Assembly: GCF_011045165.1 (NCBI RefSeq)
Contig: NZ_JAAKZI010000003.1
Location: 1-64,000, forward strand
DNA from: Arthrobacter silviterrae
Lineage (GTDB): Bacteria > Actinomycetota > Actinomycetes > Actinomycetales > Micrococcaceae
Reading direction: 5' to 3'
Length of the DNA: 64,000 nt
Below are positions 35,906 through 46,600 of this stretch, in pieces; position 1 is the first letter of the stretch; every line of letters begins with the position of its first letter. The position numbers were made by a program, and so were the translations under genes. The notes beneath the pieces are model-generated. The model ran no database searches. It was not told where the DNA came from and saw only the letters and a program-made list of their open reading frames with translations.

Positions 35906-36667
35906 ATGACTGATAACGCCCCCTTCCATCATGCAGTAGTCACCGGCGCCAGTTCCGGCATCGGCGCCGCCACCGTCCGCAAGCTCCGCGCCGGCGGCTG
36001 GCACGTGGTGGCCGTGGCCCGCCGCGCGGACCGCCTCGAAGCCCTGGCGGCAGAAACCGGCGCCCTGGCCTTCGCTGCCGACGTGACCCGCGACGACGAC
36101 GTCGAGTCCCTGGCCGCCTTCGTGGCCGACCATGGCGGCCTCGACACGCTGATCAACGTGGCCGGCGGCGCCCGCGGCGTGGACCGGCTTGCCACAGCGC
36201 ATGCCGACGACTGGGAGTGGATGTTCCAGGTCAACGTCATGGGCACCCTGAAAGTGACGCAGGCGTTCCTCCCCGCCCTCCGGGAGCACCGCAGCGGCAC
36301 CGTGCTGAACCTGACATCCACCGCGGGGCTGGTGGCCTACGAAGGCGGCTCCGGATACAACGCAGCCAAGTTTGCCCAGCACGCCGTCACCAACGCACTG
36401 CGCCTGGAGGAAGTGGAAAACAACCTGCGCGTCATCGAGGTGGCGCCCGGCCTGGTGGCCACGGAGGAGTTTGCGCTCAACCGGCTGGGCGGCGACAAGG
36501 AAGCGGCGGAGAAGGTCTACCAGGGCGTGGAAAAGCCGCTGACTGCCGGCGACGTGGCGGAAGTGGTGGGGTACGCCGTCGGGCTTCCCCACCACATCAA
36601 CCTGGACCAGATTGTGATCCGGCCCGTGGCCCAGGCCGCCAACCACAAGCTCATCCGCACCAGCTGA
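35906..36667 (+). CDS. Short-chain dehydrogenase/reductase (SDR)
   Basis: A 253-residue classical SDR oxidoreductase. It has TGASSGIG (cofactor loop), VARRADRLEALA (Arg favours NADP(H)), NVAGG, and the catalytic YNAAK with Ser in LTSTAG. The sequence, including EVAPGLVATEEF and DQIVIRPVAQ, resembles YdfG-like 3-hydroxy acid (serine) dehydrogenases. The substrate is not known. It is separated from DUF488 by 35 bases and from the ileS leader by about 55. Confidence 0.9.
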   Translation: MTDNAPFHHAVVTGASSGIGAATVRKLRAGGWHVVAVARRADRLEALAAETGALAFAADVTRDDDVESLAAFVADHGGLDTLINVAGGARGVDRLATAHADDWEWMFQVNVMGTLKVTQAFLPALREHRSGTVLNLTSTAGLVAYEGGSGYNAAKFAQHAVTNALRLEEVENNLRVIEVAPGLVATEEFALNRLGGDKEAAEKVYQGVEKPLTAGDVAEVVGYAVGLPHHINLDQIVIRPVAQAANHKLIRTS

Positions 36668-36722
36668 GCGGGAGCGCCGCCCGCGTCACAGCAGGCGGGA
36701 TGCGGGCAGCGGCCCGCATCCC

Positions 36723-36938
36723 GTAGGATGTGAAGCAAAGCTTTGACCCGGCCATCACCGGTGAGCTTCCGGAAGAACGCCCCGCACAAAGGGCTGGTAG
36801 AACCGGACGGGTAAGCCCGTCACAGCAGCTAATGAGCGGCCGCGCAAAGGGTGAAACCGGAGGGCGGCAAGCGAGGTGGTACCGCGGCGCAAGCCGTCCT
36901 TGCATCCTGAATTGATCGCCCACCACCAGGATGATGTG
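36723..36938 (+). promoter_or_regulatory. T-box riboswitch (translational type) of ileS
   Basis: A leader RNA that reads the charging state of tRNA-Ile. The specifier codon ATC is at 36754-36756 in a short stem I. The conserved T-box AGGTGGTACCGCGG is at 36874-36887, in the fold that pairs with an uncharged tRNA's CCA end. Downstream, CATCCT (36903-36908) is the exact complement of the ribosome-binding AGGATG (36928-36933), so in the default fold the ribosome site is hidden and translation is off. There is no terminator U tract. This matches the known actinobacterial ileS T-boxes. Confidence 0.93.
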
Positions 36939-39900
36939 ATGACCCACTTCCCGAAGGCAACCGCGGCCCATGGCCTCCATGCCGAATCCAACCATGTGCC
37001 AGCTTCCGTGCGTTTCCCGGAAGTGGAGGAACTGGTCCTGAAGTACTGGGCGGAAGACGGCACCTTCCAGGCCAGCATCGACGCCCGGGAAGCCGGTCAG
37101 GACGGCTCCAACGAATTCGTCTTCTACGACGGCCCTCCCTTCGCCAACGGCCTGCCCCACTACGGGCACCTGCTCACCGGCTACGCCAAGGACCTCGTGG
37201 CCCGCTACCAGACCCAGCGCGGCCGCCGGGTGGAGCGCCGCTTCGGCTGGGACACCCACGGGCTGCCCGCCGAGCTGGAGGCCATGAAGCAGCTGGGCAT
37301 GACGGACAAGAAGCAGATCGAGGCCATGGGCATCGACAAGTTCAACGACGCCTGCCGTTCCTCCGTCATGAAGTACGCCGGCGAATGGCAGGAATACGTC
37401 ACCCGCCAGGCCCGCTGGGTGGACTTCGACAACGACTACAAGACGCTCAACGTCGAGTACATGGAATCCGTGCTCTGGGCGTTCAAGCAGCTGCACGAAA
37501 AGGGCCTGACCTACAACGGCTACCGCGTGCTGCCTTACTGCTGGAAGGATGAGACGCCCCTCTCCAACCATGAACTGCGCATGGACGAGGACGTCTACAA
37601 GGACCGCCAGGACCAGACGGTCACTGTCACTTTCCCCCTGCTGGCAGGCGAATCCGAGCTGTCCATGGAGCTCGCCGGCGTGGCCGCGATCGCCTGGACC
37701 ACCACCCCCTGGACCCTGCCCACCAACCAGGCCCTGGCCGTGGGACCTGCGGTGAGCTACGCCGTCGTGCCTGTTGGGCCGAACGGGGTTTCGACGGGCT
37801 CAAGCACCGGAAACCCGTCCGCGGAAAAGTTCCTGCTCGCCGCCGAGCTGGTGGGCGCCCATGCCAAGGACCTGGGGTACGACGACGCGGCTGCCGCAGC
37901 CGCCGCCGTCACGGCCACGTACGTGGGCGCCGAGCTGGAGGGCCTGAAGTACCAGCCCCTGTGGGACTACTTTGCCGACGATGAAAAGTACGGCACGGCC
38001 AAGTCCTGGCAGGTCCTGGTGGCCGACTATGTCACCACCACCGACGGCACGGGCATTGTCCACCAGGCACCCGCCTACGGTGAAGAGGACCAAAAGACCT
38101 GCGAAAAGTACGGCATCCCCGTGGTGCTCTCCGTGGACGAAGGTGCCAAGTTCCTGCCCCTGTTTGAAGGCGGCCCGCTCAACGACATCGCGGGCGTGCA
38201 GGTCTTTGACGCGAACAAAACCATCACGCGCGTGGTCCGCGACGCCGGCCGCCTGCTGCGCCAGGCCAGCTACGTGCACAGCTACCCGCACTGCTGGCGC
38301 TGCCGCACGCCCCTGATCTACCGCGCCATCTCCTCCTGGTACGTGGAGGTGACGAAGTTCAAGGACCGCATGCTGGAACTGAACCAGGACATCAACTGGA
38401 TCCCCGGCAACGTCAAGGACGGCCAGTTCGGCAAGTGGCTGGCCAACGCCCGCGACTGGTCCATCAGCCGCAACCGCTACTGGGGTTCCCCCATCCCCGT
38501 CTGGCAGTCCGACGACCCCGAGTACCCGCGCACCGACGTCTACGGCTCCCTGGCCGAGATGCAGGCAGACTTTGGCCGGCTGCCGCTGAACAACGACGGC
38601 GACGTTGACCTGCACCGCCCCTTCATCGACGAACTGACCCGCCCCAACCCGGACGACCCCACCGGCAAGTCCACCATGCGCCGCGTGGAGGACGTGCTGG
38701 ATGTCTGGTTTGACTCCGGCTCCATGCCGTACGGCCAGGTCCACTACCCGTTCGAGAACGAGGACTGGTTCAACACCCACAACCCGGCCGACTTCATTGT
38801 CGAGTACATCGGGCAGACGCGCGGCTGGTTCTACATGCTGCACATCCTCTCCACCGCGCTCTTCGACCGCCCGGCCTTCCGGAACGTCATCAGCCACGGC
38901 ATCGTGCTGGGCTCGGACGGGGCGAAGATGTCCAAGTCGCTGCGCAACTACCCCGACGTTTCCGAGGTCCTGGACCGCGACGGCTCCGACGCCATGCGCT
39001 GGTTCCTCATGTCCAGCCCCATCCTGCGCGGCGGCAACCTCGTGGTCACCGAGCAGGGCATCCGCGACGGCGTCCGCCAGGTGATCCTGCCACTGTGGAA
39101 CGTGTACAGCTTCTTCACTCTGTACGCGAACACGGCCGACGGCGGCAAGGGCTACGACGCGAAGCTGCGCTTTGACGGCTACACCGACACCATGGACGAA
39201 TACCTGCTGGCCAACACGGGGGAGCTGGTGCGCGAGATGCAGGCCAGGCTCGACGACTACGACGTCTCCGGTGCCTGCGACGCCCTCCGCAGCTACCTCG
39301 ACATGCTGACCAACTGGTACGTGCGCCGCAGCCGGAACCGCTTCTTTGACGAGAACACCGACGCCTTCGACGCCCTCTACACCGCATTGGAAACCGTGTG
39401 CCGGGTAGCTGCCCCGCTGCTGCCGCTGGTCACCGAGGAAATCTGGCGCGGCCTCACCGGCGGGCGCTCGGTGCACCTCTCCGACTGGCCCAACGCCGGG
39501 CTGTTTGTTCCCAATGCGGCCCTCGTTGACCAGATGGACCAGCTCCAGCAAATCTGCTCGACCGGCTCCAGCCTGCGCAAGGCTGCCAAGCTGCGGGTTC
39601 GCCTGCCCCTCTCGGAGCTGACGGTGGTGGCCCCCAACGCGGCACTGCTGAACGACGGCGGAGCCATCGTGGCCGAGGAACTGAACATCCGCAAGGTGCG
39701 CTTTGTTGACGCCGCCGACGCCTCGCCCGAGGAGTTCGGCATCTCGCAAAAACTGGTGGTCAACGCCCGCGCGGCCGGCCCGCGCCTGGGAAAGAACGTC
39801 CAGCAGGCCATCAAGGGCTCCAAGTCCGGGGACTGGTCCGCCACCGACGGTGTTGTCACGGCTGGCGGCCTGGTGCTTGAGCCGGCCGAATACACCCTGG

Positions 39901-40232
39901 AAACCGTGGTGGAAGACGCCCACGACGGCGGCGCCACGGCAGTTGCCATGCTGCCCCACGGCGGCTTCGTGGTGCTCAACACCGCCGTCACCCCCGAACT
40001 GGAGGCGGAAGGCACGGCCCGTGACATGGTCCGGTCCATTCAGCAGGCCCGCAAGGACGCCGAACTCCATGTCAGCGACCGGATCCGCACCATTGTCCAG
40101 GCCCCCCAGGACGTGGTGGACGCCCTCCACGCCAACATGGACCTGGTGAAGAAGGAAACCCTCACGCTTGACCTGGAGCTGGTTCCGGGCGACGTGGAAA
40201 CCACCATCACCGTTGAACGGACACACCCTTGA
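36939..40232 (+). CDS. ileS: Isoleucyl-tRNA synthetase
   Basis: A 1097-residue class Ia synthetase that charges tRNA-Ile. The HIGH motif is [14 protein letters not shown] (about 65-78), the CP1 editing domain runs from about 190 to 400, [11 protein letters not shown] follows at about 450, KMSKS is [15 protein letters not shown] (about 660), and the anticodon-binding domain follows. ATG 36939 is chosen because AGGATG is five bases away and is the element sequestered by the T-box; GTG 36936 is in frame but too close. A short Ser/Gly/Thr insertion ([12 protein letters not shown]) lies in the editing domain. The stop overlaps the folC start by one base. Confidence 0.96.
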   Translation: MTHFPKATAAHGLHAESNHVPASVRFPEVEELVLKYWAEDGTFQASIDAREAGQDGSNEFVFYDGPPFANGLPHYGHLLTGYAKDLVARYQTQRGRRVERRFGWDTHGLPAELEAMKQLGMTDKKQIEAMGIDKFNDACRSSVMKYAGEWQEYVTRQARWVDFDNDYKTLNVEYMESVLWAFKQLHEKGLTYNGYRVLPYCWKDETPLSNHELRMDEDVYKDRQDQTVTVTFPLLAGESELSMELAGVAAIAWTTTPWTLPTNQALAVGPAVSYAVVPVGPNGVSTGSSTGNPSAEKFLLAAELVGAHAKDLGYDDAAAAAAAVTATYVGAELEGLKYQPLWDYFADDEKYGTAKSWQVLVADYVTTTDGTGIVHQAPAYGEEDQKTCEKYGIPVVLSVDEGAKFLPLFEGGPLNDIAGVQVFDANKTITRVVRDAGRLLRQASYVHSYPHCWRCRTPLIYRAISSWYVEVTKFKDRMLELNQDINWIPGNVKDGQFGKWLANARDWSISRNRYWGSPIPVWQSDDPEYPRTDVYGSLAEMQADFGRLPLNNDGDVDLHRPFIDELTRPNPDDPTGKSTMRRVEDVLDVWFDSGSMPYGQVHYPFENEDWFNTHNPADFIVEYIGQTRGWFYMLHILSTALFDRPAFRNVISHGIVLGSDGAKMSKSLRNYPDVSEVLDRDGSDAMRWFLMSSPILRGGNLVVTEQGIRDGVRQVILPLWNVYSFFTLYANTADGGKGYDAKLRFDGYTDTMDEYLLANTGELVREMQARLDDYDVSGACDALRSYLDMLTNWYVRRSRNRFFDENTDAFDALYTALETVCRVAAPLLPLVTEEIWRGLTGGRSVHLSDWPNAGLFVPNAALVDQMDQLQQICSTGSSLRKAAKLRVRLPLSELTVVAPNAALLNDGGAIVAEELNIRKVRFVDAADASPEEFGISQKLVVNARAAGPRLGKNVQQAIKGSKSGDWSATDGVVTAGGLVLEPAEYTLETVVEDAHDGGATAVAMLPHGGFVVLNTAVTPELEAEGTARDMVRSIQQARKDAELHVSDRIRTIVQAPQDVVDALHANMDLVKKETLTLDLELVPGDVETTITVERTHP

Positions 40233-41614
40233 TGAGCACCGAACACGACGAATTCTCCGTGGAAAGCGTGTACGCCGAGCTGTTGGGCCGCGCCCCCGAA
40301 AACAAAATGGAACCGCGCCTTGCCCCGCTGTTCCGGGCCATGGACATCCTGGGGGAGCCGAACAAGGCGTTCCCCATCATCCACATCACCGGCACGAACG
40401 GCAAGACGTCCACCGCCCGCATGATCGAGTCCGGGCTGCTGGCCCACGGCCTGCGCACGGGCCGGTACACCAGCCCGCACCTGAGCCGTGTCACGGAGCG
40501 CATCAGCATAGACGGCGCGCCCGTCGCCGACGACACCTTTGTGCGGATCTGGGATGAAATCCACCCCTACCTTCTCATGGTGGATGCCGAGCTCGAAACG
40601 GCCGGGGAACAGCGCCTGACCTACTTTGAATGCCTGACCATCCTGGCCTACGCCATCTTCGCCGACGAGCCCGTGGACGTGGCCGTGCTGGAGGTGGGCC
40701 TGGGCGGGATCACCGACGCCACCAATGTGGGCGACGGGCAGGTGGCCGTCATCACGCCCATCTCCCTGGACCACACGGAACTGCTGGGGGACACCACGGG
40801 CGAAATTGCGCTGGAAAAGGCGGGCATCATCAAGGAAGGCGCGTTCCTGGTCAGCTCCGCCCAGCCCGTGGACGCCGCCCAGGTGATCCTGGACAAGGCC
40901 CGCGCCATGCACGCCCAGTACAAGTTCGAGGGCGTGGAGTTTGGCGTGGAATCGCGCACCATCGCCGTGGGCGGGCAAATGCTCACCCTGCAGGGGCTGG
41001 CCGGGCGGTATCCGGAGATCCTGCTGCCCCTGCACGGGGCACACCAGGGCGAAAACGCCGCCGTCGCCCTTGCCGCGCTGGAAGCGTTCCTGGGCGGCGG
41101 GGAAAAGGAACTGAACCTGGAACTGGTCCAGGAAGGCTTCCGCAACACCACCTCGCCCGGGCGGCTGGAGGTGCTGCGGACCTCGCCCACCATCGTGGTG
41201 GATGCCGGGCACAACCCCGCCGGGATTGCGGCCAGCGCCGTGGCCCTGCAGGAAGCCTTCGCCTTCAGCAAGCTGGTGGTGGTGCTGGGCATCCTGAAGG
41301 AAAAGGACGCCGAGGAAATCCTGCGCACGCTCAAGGAATCGTACGGGGACGAGGCCGCGGAAATCTGCCTCACCCAGTCGAGCTCCCCCCGGGCCATCCC
41401 TGCGGCGGAACTGGCCGAAATGGCCGTTGACCTGGGCTGGGACGAAGACGACGTCCACATTGCCGAAAGGCTCGACGACGCCATCGAATGGGCCGTGGAA
41501 CGTGCCGAGGCCAACAACGACCTGGCCGGGGGCGTGCTGGTCACCGGCTCCATCACGGTGGTGGCCGAGGCGCGGATCCTGCTGGGCCGCCCCGGGGAAA
41601 CGGAAGGTGCCTAA
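40232..41614 (+). CDS. folC: Dihydrofolate/folylpolyglutamate synthase
   Basis: A 460-residue Mur-ligase-fold enzyme that adds glutamate to dihydropteroate or folates. The P-loop ITGTNGKTS is at about 50. EVGLGGITDATNV and SLDHTELLGDT are family motifs, and VVDAGHNPAGI marks the C-terminal domain. ATG 40232 overlaps the ileS TGA (TGATG), so it is translationally coupled and may come under T-box control too. The DUF4233-type gene follows after three bases. Confidence 0.95.
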   Translation: MSTEHDEFSVESVYAELLGRAPENKMEPRLAPLFRAMDILGEPNKAFPIIHITGTNGKTSTARMIESGLLAHGLRTGRYTSPHLSRVTERISIDGAPVADDTFVRIWDEIHPYLLMVDAELETAGEQRLTYFECLTILAYAIFADEPVDVAVLEVGLGGITDATNVGDGQVAVITPISLDHTELLGDTTGEIALEKAGIIKEGAFLVSSAQPVDAAQVILDKARAMHAQYKFEGVEFGVESRTIAVGGQMLTLQGLAGRYPEILLPLHGAHQGENAAVALAALEAFLGGGEKELNLELVQEGFRNTTSPGRLEVLRTSPTIVVDAGHNPAGIAASAVALQEAFAFSKLVVVLGILKEKDAEEILRTLKESYGDEAAEICLTQSSSPRAIPAAELAEMAVDLGWDEDDVHIAERLDDAIEWAVERAEANNDLAGGVLVTGSITVVAEARILLGRPGETEGA

Positions 41615-41617
41615 AGA

Positions 41618-42055
41618 ATGGCGAAACTAACCCGCGCCCAGCGCGAATGGCGGCCCGGCATGCCCAAAAAGCAGCGCTCCACCAGGGCCCTGTTTGCCTC
41701 CACGGTGCTGGCACTGGAGGCGTTTGTGGTGCTCTTTGCCGGCCTGGGCCTTTTCGGCCTGCACGGAAAGAACCCGCTTTACCTGGTGGTGACGGTGGTC
41801 CTGGCCGCACTGTTCATCGGCACGTGCGCCATTGTCACCAGGAAGGCCGGCCCGGCTGTTGGCTGGGTGCTCCAGCTGCTGTTGGTTGCCGGCGGTTTCT
41901 GGGAGCCGCTGATGATCTTTGTGGGGGTGCTGTTCGCCATCGCCTGGTGGTACGCGCTCAATGCGGGCGGCCGGATTGACCGGGAAAACCGCGCACGTGC
42001 CCGCCAGCAGGCCGCCTGGGATGCCGAACATCCCGAACCCGGCACCGTAGACTGA
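41618..42055 (+). CDS. DUF4233-type membrane protein
   Basis: A 145-residue protein with about four hydrophobic helices (residues 25-45, 55-75, 82-98, 102-120), charged ends and a basic N-terminus (RAQREWRPGMPKKQRS). The position between folC and ndk is conserved for DUF4233 proteins in actinobacteria. No function is known. It starts three bases after folC and is part of the ileS-folC-ndk unit. Confidence 0.85.
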   Translation: MAKLTRAQREWRPGMPKKQRSTRALFASTVLALEAFVVLFAGLGLFGLHGKNPLYLVVTVVLAALFIGTCAIVTRKAGPAVGWVLQLLLVAGGFWEPLMIFVGVLFAIAWWYALNAGGRIDRENRARARQQAAWDAEHPEPGTVD

Positions 42056-42090
42056 CAACGACACCAAAACCAACTGAAAGTGGAACGACT

Positions 42091-42507
42091 GTGAGCATTG
42101 AGCGCACCCTTGTCCTGGTCAAGCCCGACGGCGTGGTCCGCAAGCTGTCCGGCGAAATTCTGGCCCGCGTTGAAGCCAAGGGCTATACGCTGGCCGAGCT
42201 GAAGAAGGTCACGGCCACCCGCGAGCAGCTGCAGGCGCACTACGCCGAGCACGAGGGCAAGCCGTTTTACGAGCCCCTGGTGGAATTCATGCTCTCCGGC
42301 CCCGTGGTGGCGGCAATTTTTGAGGGCCACCGCGTCATCGAGGGCTTCCGGGCACTGGCCGGCACCACCGACCCGACCACGGCGGCACCGGGCACCATCC
42401 GCGGCGACTTTGGCCGCGATTGGGGCCTGAAGGTCCAGCAAAACCTGGTCCACGGCTCGGACTCCGTGGAGTCCGCCGAGCGCGAGATCGGCATCTGGTT
42501 CGCCTAA
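42091..42507 (+). CDS. ndk: Nucleoside diphosphate kinase
   Basis: A 138-residue NDK that passes the gamma-phosphate of ATP to other nucleoside diphosphates through a phosphohistidine. It has TLVLVKPDGV at the start, GTTDPTTAAPGTIRGDFG, and the catalytic His in NLVHGSDSVESAEREI. GTG 42091 follows a GAAAGTGGA ribosome-like site. It ends the ileS-folC-DUF4233-ndk unit, with a perfect hairpin 36 bases downstream. Confidence 0.96.
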   Translation: MSIERTLVLVKPDGVVRKLSGEILARVEAKGYTLAELKKVTATREQLQAHYAEHEGKPFYEPLVEFMLSGPVVAAIFEGHRVIEGFRALAGTTDPTTAAPGTIRGDFGRDWGLKVQQNLVHGSDSVESAEREIGIWFA

Positions 42508-42542
42508 GCGCCGCCACCCCAGGGCCACCTGTTCAGGCCCAA

Positions 42543-42580
42543 GCGAAAGGGCACCTCCCGGCCGGGAGGTGCCCTTTCGC
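42543..42580. terminator. Bidirectional terminator between ndk and VKOR gene
   Basis: A perfect 38-base palindrome (19 bp per arm, GCGAAAGGGCACCTCCCGG and its complement). It lies 36 bases after ndk and 12 beyond the stop of the oppositely oriented VKOR gene, so it can end both transcripts. There is no long T tract. Confidence 0.8.
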
Positions 42581-42591
42581 GTACCGGCCGA

Positions 42592-43227
42592 CTACGCGTT
42601 GGAAGGGATGATCAGTGCCATGAACTTGAAGAAGATGGCAGCAACCACGCCCAGGTAGGCCAGGCCGACGATGACCCAGGCCCAGCCGGAGGCAAATTTC
42701 ACCACGCCGGCCGGCGCCGGGATCACTCCGTGGGCCAGGTTGCGCACAGTGATCCAGACGAAGAGCGGGATCATGGCCGCCCACACCACCATGCAGTAGG
42801 GGCACAGGATGGCGAGGACGTAAACGGCCTGCGTGAAGAACCAGCAGATCAGCACGATTCCCGCAGTGATCCCCACCTGCAGGCCGATCCAGTACCAGCG
42901 CGCCAGTTCCGCGCCGGCCAGCAGCGCCACGGCGGTGGTGATGATGACGGCGAACGCCACAATTCCGATGAACGGGTTGGGGAAGCCGAATATGGCCGCC
43001 TGGGACGTTTTCATGACATCGCCGCAGGAGATCCAGGTGTTAATGTCGCAGCTGACTTTGGCATTGGGATTGGCATACAGGCTCAGGCGTTCCAGGACCA
43101 GCGTGGCGGAGGCGATCCAGCCAATGGCGCCGGCAATGAGCAGGAACCACGCGAAAGGATTCGCACGGACCAGGGTGGGAACGGCGGGTGTGTCGTGAAC
43201 GCGCGCGGAAACGCGGGAGTCAGGCAT
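42592..43227 (-). CDS. Vitamin K epoxide reductase-like (VKOR) membrane protein
   Basis: A 211-residue protein with five hydrophobic helices. A loop bears KVSCDINTWISCGDVM with the paired cysteines, and CPYC (in VLAILCPYCMVVWAA) forms the active site. Bacterial VKOR proteins use quinone to reoxidise DsbA-like thiol oxidases, making disulphides in exported proteins. ATG 43227 (MPDSRVSARV) is preferred, with AAGGG four bases ahead; an in-frame ATG at 43254 is possible. It is convergent with ndk and divergent from rne. Confidence 0.9.
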   Translation of the reverse strand: MPDSRVSARVHDTPAVPTLVRANPFAWFLLIAGAIGWIASATLVLERLSLYANPNAKVSCDINTWISCGDVMKTSQAAIFGFPNPFIGIVAFAVIITTAVALLAGAELARWYWIGLQVGITAGIVLICWFFTQAVYVLAILCPYCMVVWAAMIPLFVWITVRNLAHGVIPAPAGVVKFASGWAWVIVGLAYLGVVAAIFFKFMALIIPSNA

Positions 43228-43620
43228 GGGGCCCTTTTCTGTTCGTAGCGGCATTGTTGTCCTGATTCTAGCCCGGCCAACTTGGCGCGCCGGGCCTCCC
43301 TTGCGGCGGGTGCGCGGGGCTGGTATGAGACAATGAAGGTGGCTGTTCAGCGTTCCACATGCGCTCCACAGTCCAATGGCAGGCCCACGGGGCGGCCGGT
43401 GACGAGGCACCTAGCAACGGCAGCCCTCCACCAGGTCCGCTCCACGCCAGGCAAACGCGGAACAGGCAGGCCATTGGCTTTTCAGAGCTTGTGCACCCAG
43501 GAGTTGGTGCCGCCTGAGAGGTAATAAGACGACTTCCGTCAACGCCTGCGGGTGTTGGCACATCAGCCGTACGCGGCACCCGATGTGGGGGTGTTGCCCC
43601 GGCGCGAAAGTAACGCCCAA
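43228..43620. other. Long leader region of rne
   Basis: About 390 bases between the divergent VKOR gene and rne, with no supported gene. Part must be the rne promoter and 5' untranslated RNA. RNase E leaders in other bacteria carry autoregulatory hairpins that the enzyme itself cleaves. I see no single dominant hairpin here, so the idea is only suggestive. Confidence 0.35.
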
Positions 43621-46600
43621 ATGAATAACGAAAAAGACGCAACAAATTCAGCCGCAACCGCCGATGAAGGCACTGCGGCGGCACCCGCCAAGGCGGTCCG
43701 CTCACGCCGGGCATCAGCCAAGGTCACCTCGCCGGCCGCCGCGCCCGCGGCACAGCGGCCATCCGCGGCTGTGGCAGCCCCCGCAGTTGATGCCGGTGCG
43801 GTTGCCGTTGCCGGTGCCGTTGAGGCGGCCCCGGCCAAGAAGGCGCCCGTCCGCCGCAGCCGGGCCAAGAAGGCCGCCCAGGACGCAGTTCCGTCCCTGC
43901 TGGACGCCTTGGCTGACGGCACGGCAGAAACTCACGCTGCCGTTCCCGCCTCCGCCCCGGAAGCGGCCGCCACGGCCGAATCAGCCCCGGCAGATGACGT
44001 TGCCCCGGGTGCTGCCACTGCCCCGGCGAAGGCACCGGCCAAGCGCCCCGCCCGCCGCAGGGCCACCGCCCCCGTGATGGCGCCGGCCTCCGTCCAAGGC
44101 GAATTGCATCTGGAATCGGCCCAGCCCGAGGGTGCTGCTGTTGTAGCGGCCGAAGCCCCGGCCAAGAAGGCCCCCGCACGCAAGGCGCCGGCCCGCAGCC
44201 GCGCCGCCAAAAAGGCTGAAACCACCGCCGTGCAGGACGACGCCGCTGTGGTGGCCGGCACCGATGAAGTTCCTGCCACGGATTCGGTGCCCGCCTCGGC
44301 ACCCGCTGCCGGGGAAACGGCCGCGGCTGCTCCGGCCAAGGCCGTGCGCAGCCGCCGCAGGACCGCTGTGAAGAAGGCTGACGACCAGGGCGAAAGCAAC
44401 GGTGCTGCAGGAGTGGACGCCCGCGCGGAATCCCCGGACGCTGCCCAAGGTCCGGCTGAACAGGCCGTTGCCCAGGCAGGCGGGGACGTTGCCGGGGCTG
44501 CTGCTGCAGAGGCACCGGCTGCCGCGGACGCTGCCACGCACACAGCCGCAAACACCGAAGCCGGGGACGCTGCCGGCGAAGGGCCAGCCCAGGGGGCGGC
44601 CGCCACTTCACTGTTCCTGTCCCCAGCCGCCGGCATTTCCGCACTTTTCCTGGCACCAGACTTGAGCCTGGCCGTCCCCGCGCCTGCCGCCAGCCGCGAG
44701 CATGACGAGGAATCCGAAGCCGGCGAGGGCCACGATGATTCCGCGTCCGGGCGCCGGGGGCGCAACCGCCACCGCCGAGGCGGCAAGCCCGCCGGGAATG
44801 CCGGCGATGAAGCGGGCACCGCGGCAGCTGATGCTGCCGATGAGTCGGGCGAGGACGACTCCGCGGATGGCGTGACGTCGCGCCGTCGTCGTCGCCGCCG
44901 CCGTGGCGAAGCTGATCTGGAACTGACGGGCGGCACCGATGAAGACCCGCCCAACACCGTCACCCGGGTCCGGGCGCCACGCACCCCGGCCGAGCCGTCG
45001 TCGAGCGCGTCAAACCGGGTGACGAGCCTGCGCGGCTCCACCCGCCTGGAGGCGAAGAAGCAGCGCCGCCGCGACTCGCGCGACTCCGGCCGCCGGCGCA
45101 CCGTCATCACCGAGGCCGAGTTCCTGGCCCGCCGCGAATCCGTGGACCGCGTCATGGTGGTCCGTCAGAACGAGGACCGCATCCAGATCGGGGTGATGGA
45201 GGACGGCATCCTGGCCGAACACTTCGTGTCCAAGACGCAGCAGGATTCGCTCATTGGAAATGTGTACCTGGGCAAGGTCCAAAACGTGCTGCCCAGCATG
45301 GAAGCCGCTTTTGTGGACATTGGACGCGGACGCAACGCCGTGCTCTACGCCGGTGAGGTCGACTGGGACGCCGCCAAGCTCAATGGCCAGCCGCGCCGCA
45401 TTGAAAACGCCCTGAAGTCGGGGGACTCCGTCCTGGTCCAGGTGTCCAAGGACCCCGTGGGCCACAAGGGGGCGCGGCTGACCAGCCAGGTCTCCCTGCC
45501 GGGCCGGTACCTGGTGTACGTGCCCGGCGGCTCCATGACGGGCATTTCCCGCAAGTTGCCCGACGTCGAGCGGAACCGCCTCAAGCGGGTCCTGAAGGAC
45601 CACCTGCCGGAAAATGCGGGCGTCATTGTGCGCACGGCCGCCGAGGGCGCCAGCGAGGAAGAGCTGACCAACGACATCAACCGGCTGCGCGCCCAGTGGG
45701 AAGGCATCAACAACCGGGCCACGTCCCACAAGACCTTGGCACCGGAGATGCTGTACGCCGAACCGGACCTGACCATCAAGGTGGTTCGCGACGTCTTCAA
45801 CGAGGACTTCAGCAAGCTGATCGTCTCCGGCGAGGAGGCGTGGGACACCATTGAGGCCTATGTGACGTATGTGGCCCCGGACCTGCTGGACCGCCTGGAA
45901 AAGTGGACCCGGCCCGAAGACATCTTTGGCGTCCACCGCATCGACGAGCAAATCTCCAAGGCCCTGGAACGCAAGGTGTTCCTGCCGTCCGGCGGCTCGC
46001 TGGTCATTGACCGCACCGAGGCCATGACAGTGGTTGACGTGAACACGGGCAAGTTCACCGGCTCCGGCGGCAACCTGGAGGAAACCGTCACCAAAAACAA
46101 CCTCGAAGCTGCGGAGGAAGTGGTCCGCCAGCTGCGCCTGCGCGATATTGGCGGCATCATTGTCATTGACTTTATCGACATGGTCCTGGAATCCAACCGC
46201 GACCTTGTGCTCCGCCGCCTGGTGGAGTGCCTGGGCCGGGACCGGACCAAGCACCAGGTGGCCGAGGTCACCAGCCTGGGCCTGGTGCAGATGACGCGCA
46301 AGCGCATGGGCACCGGACTGCTGGAAGTCTTTGGCGAGCTCTGCGAGACCTGTGCCGGCCGTGGCATGGTCACCCACGAGATCCCGGTGGAGCACCGCCG
46401 CGTGCACACCGTGGCCGTTGACACCCACCATGCGCACGCTTCCCGGCCCGAGCACCGCGAAAACGAACGGACGGCCAACCGCTCCACGCGCAGTGAGCGC
46501 AAGCGCAACCGCAACAACCGCCCGGCCCACCTGGACAACGAGCACGCAGACGGTACCGACGCCGTCGAGCTTTCCCATGAACCGGCCGACAGCGCCACCG

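Noticed and set aside
37800-40226. An 808-codon minus-strand frame opposite ileS
   Set aside because: Low-complexity Val/Gly/Asp composition typical of antisense frames in high-GC DNA, with no motifs.
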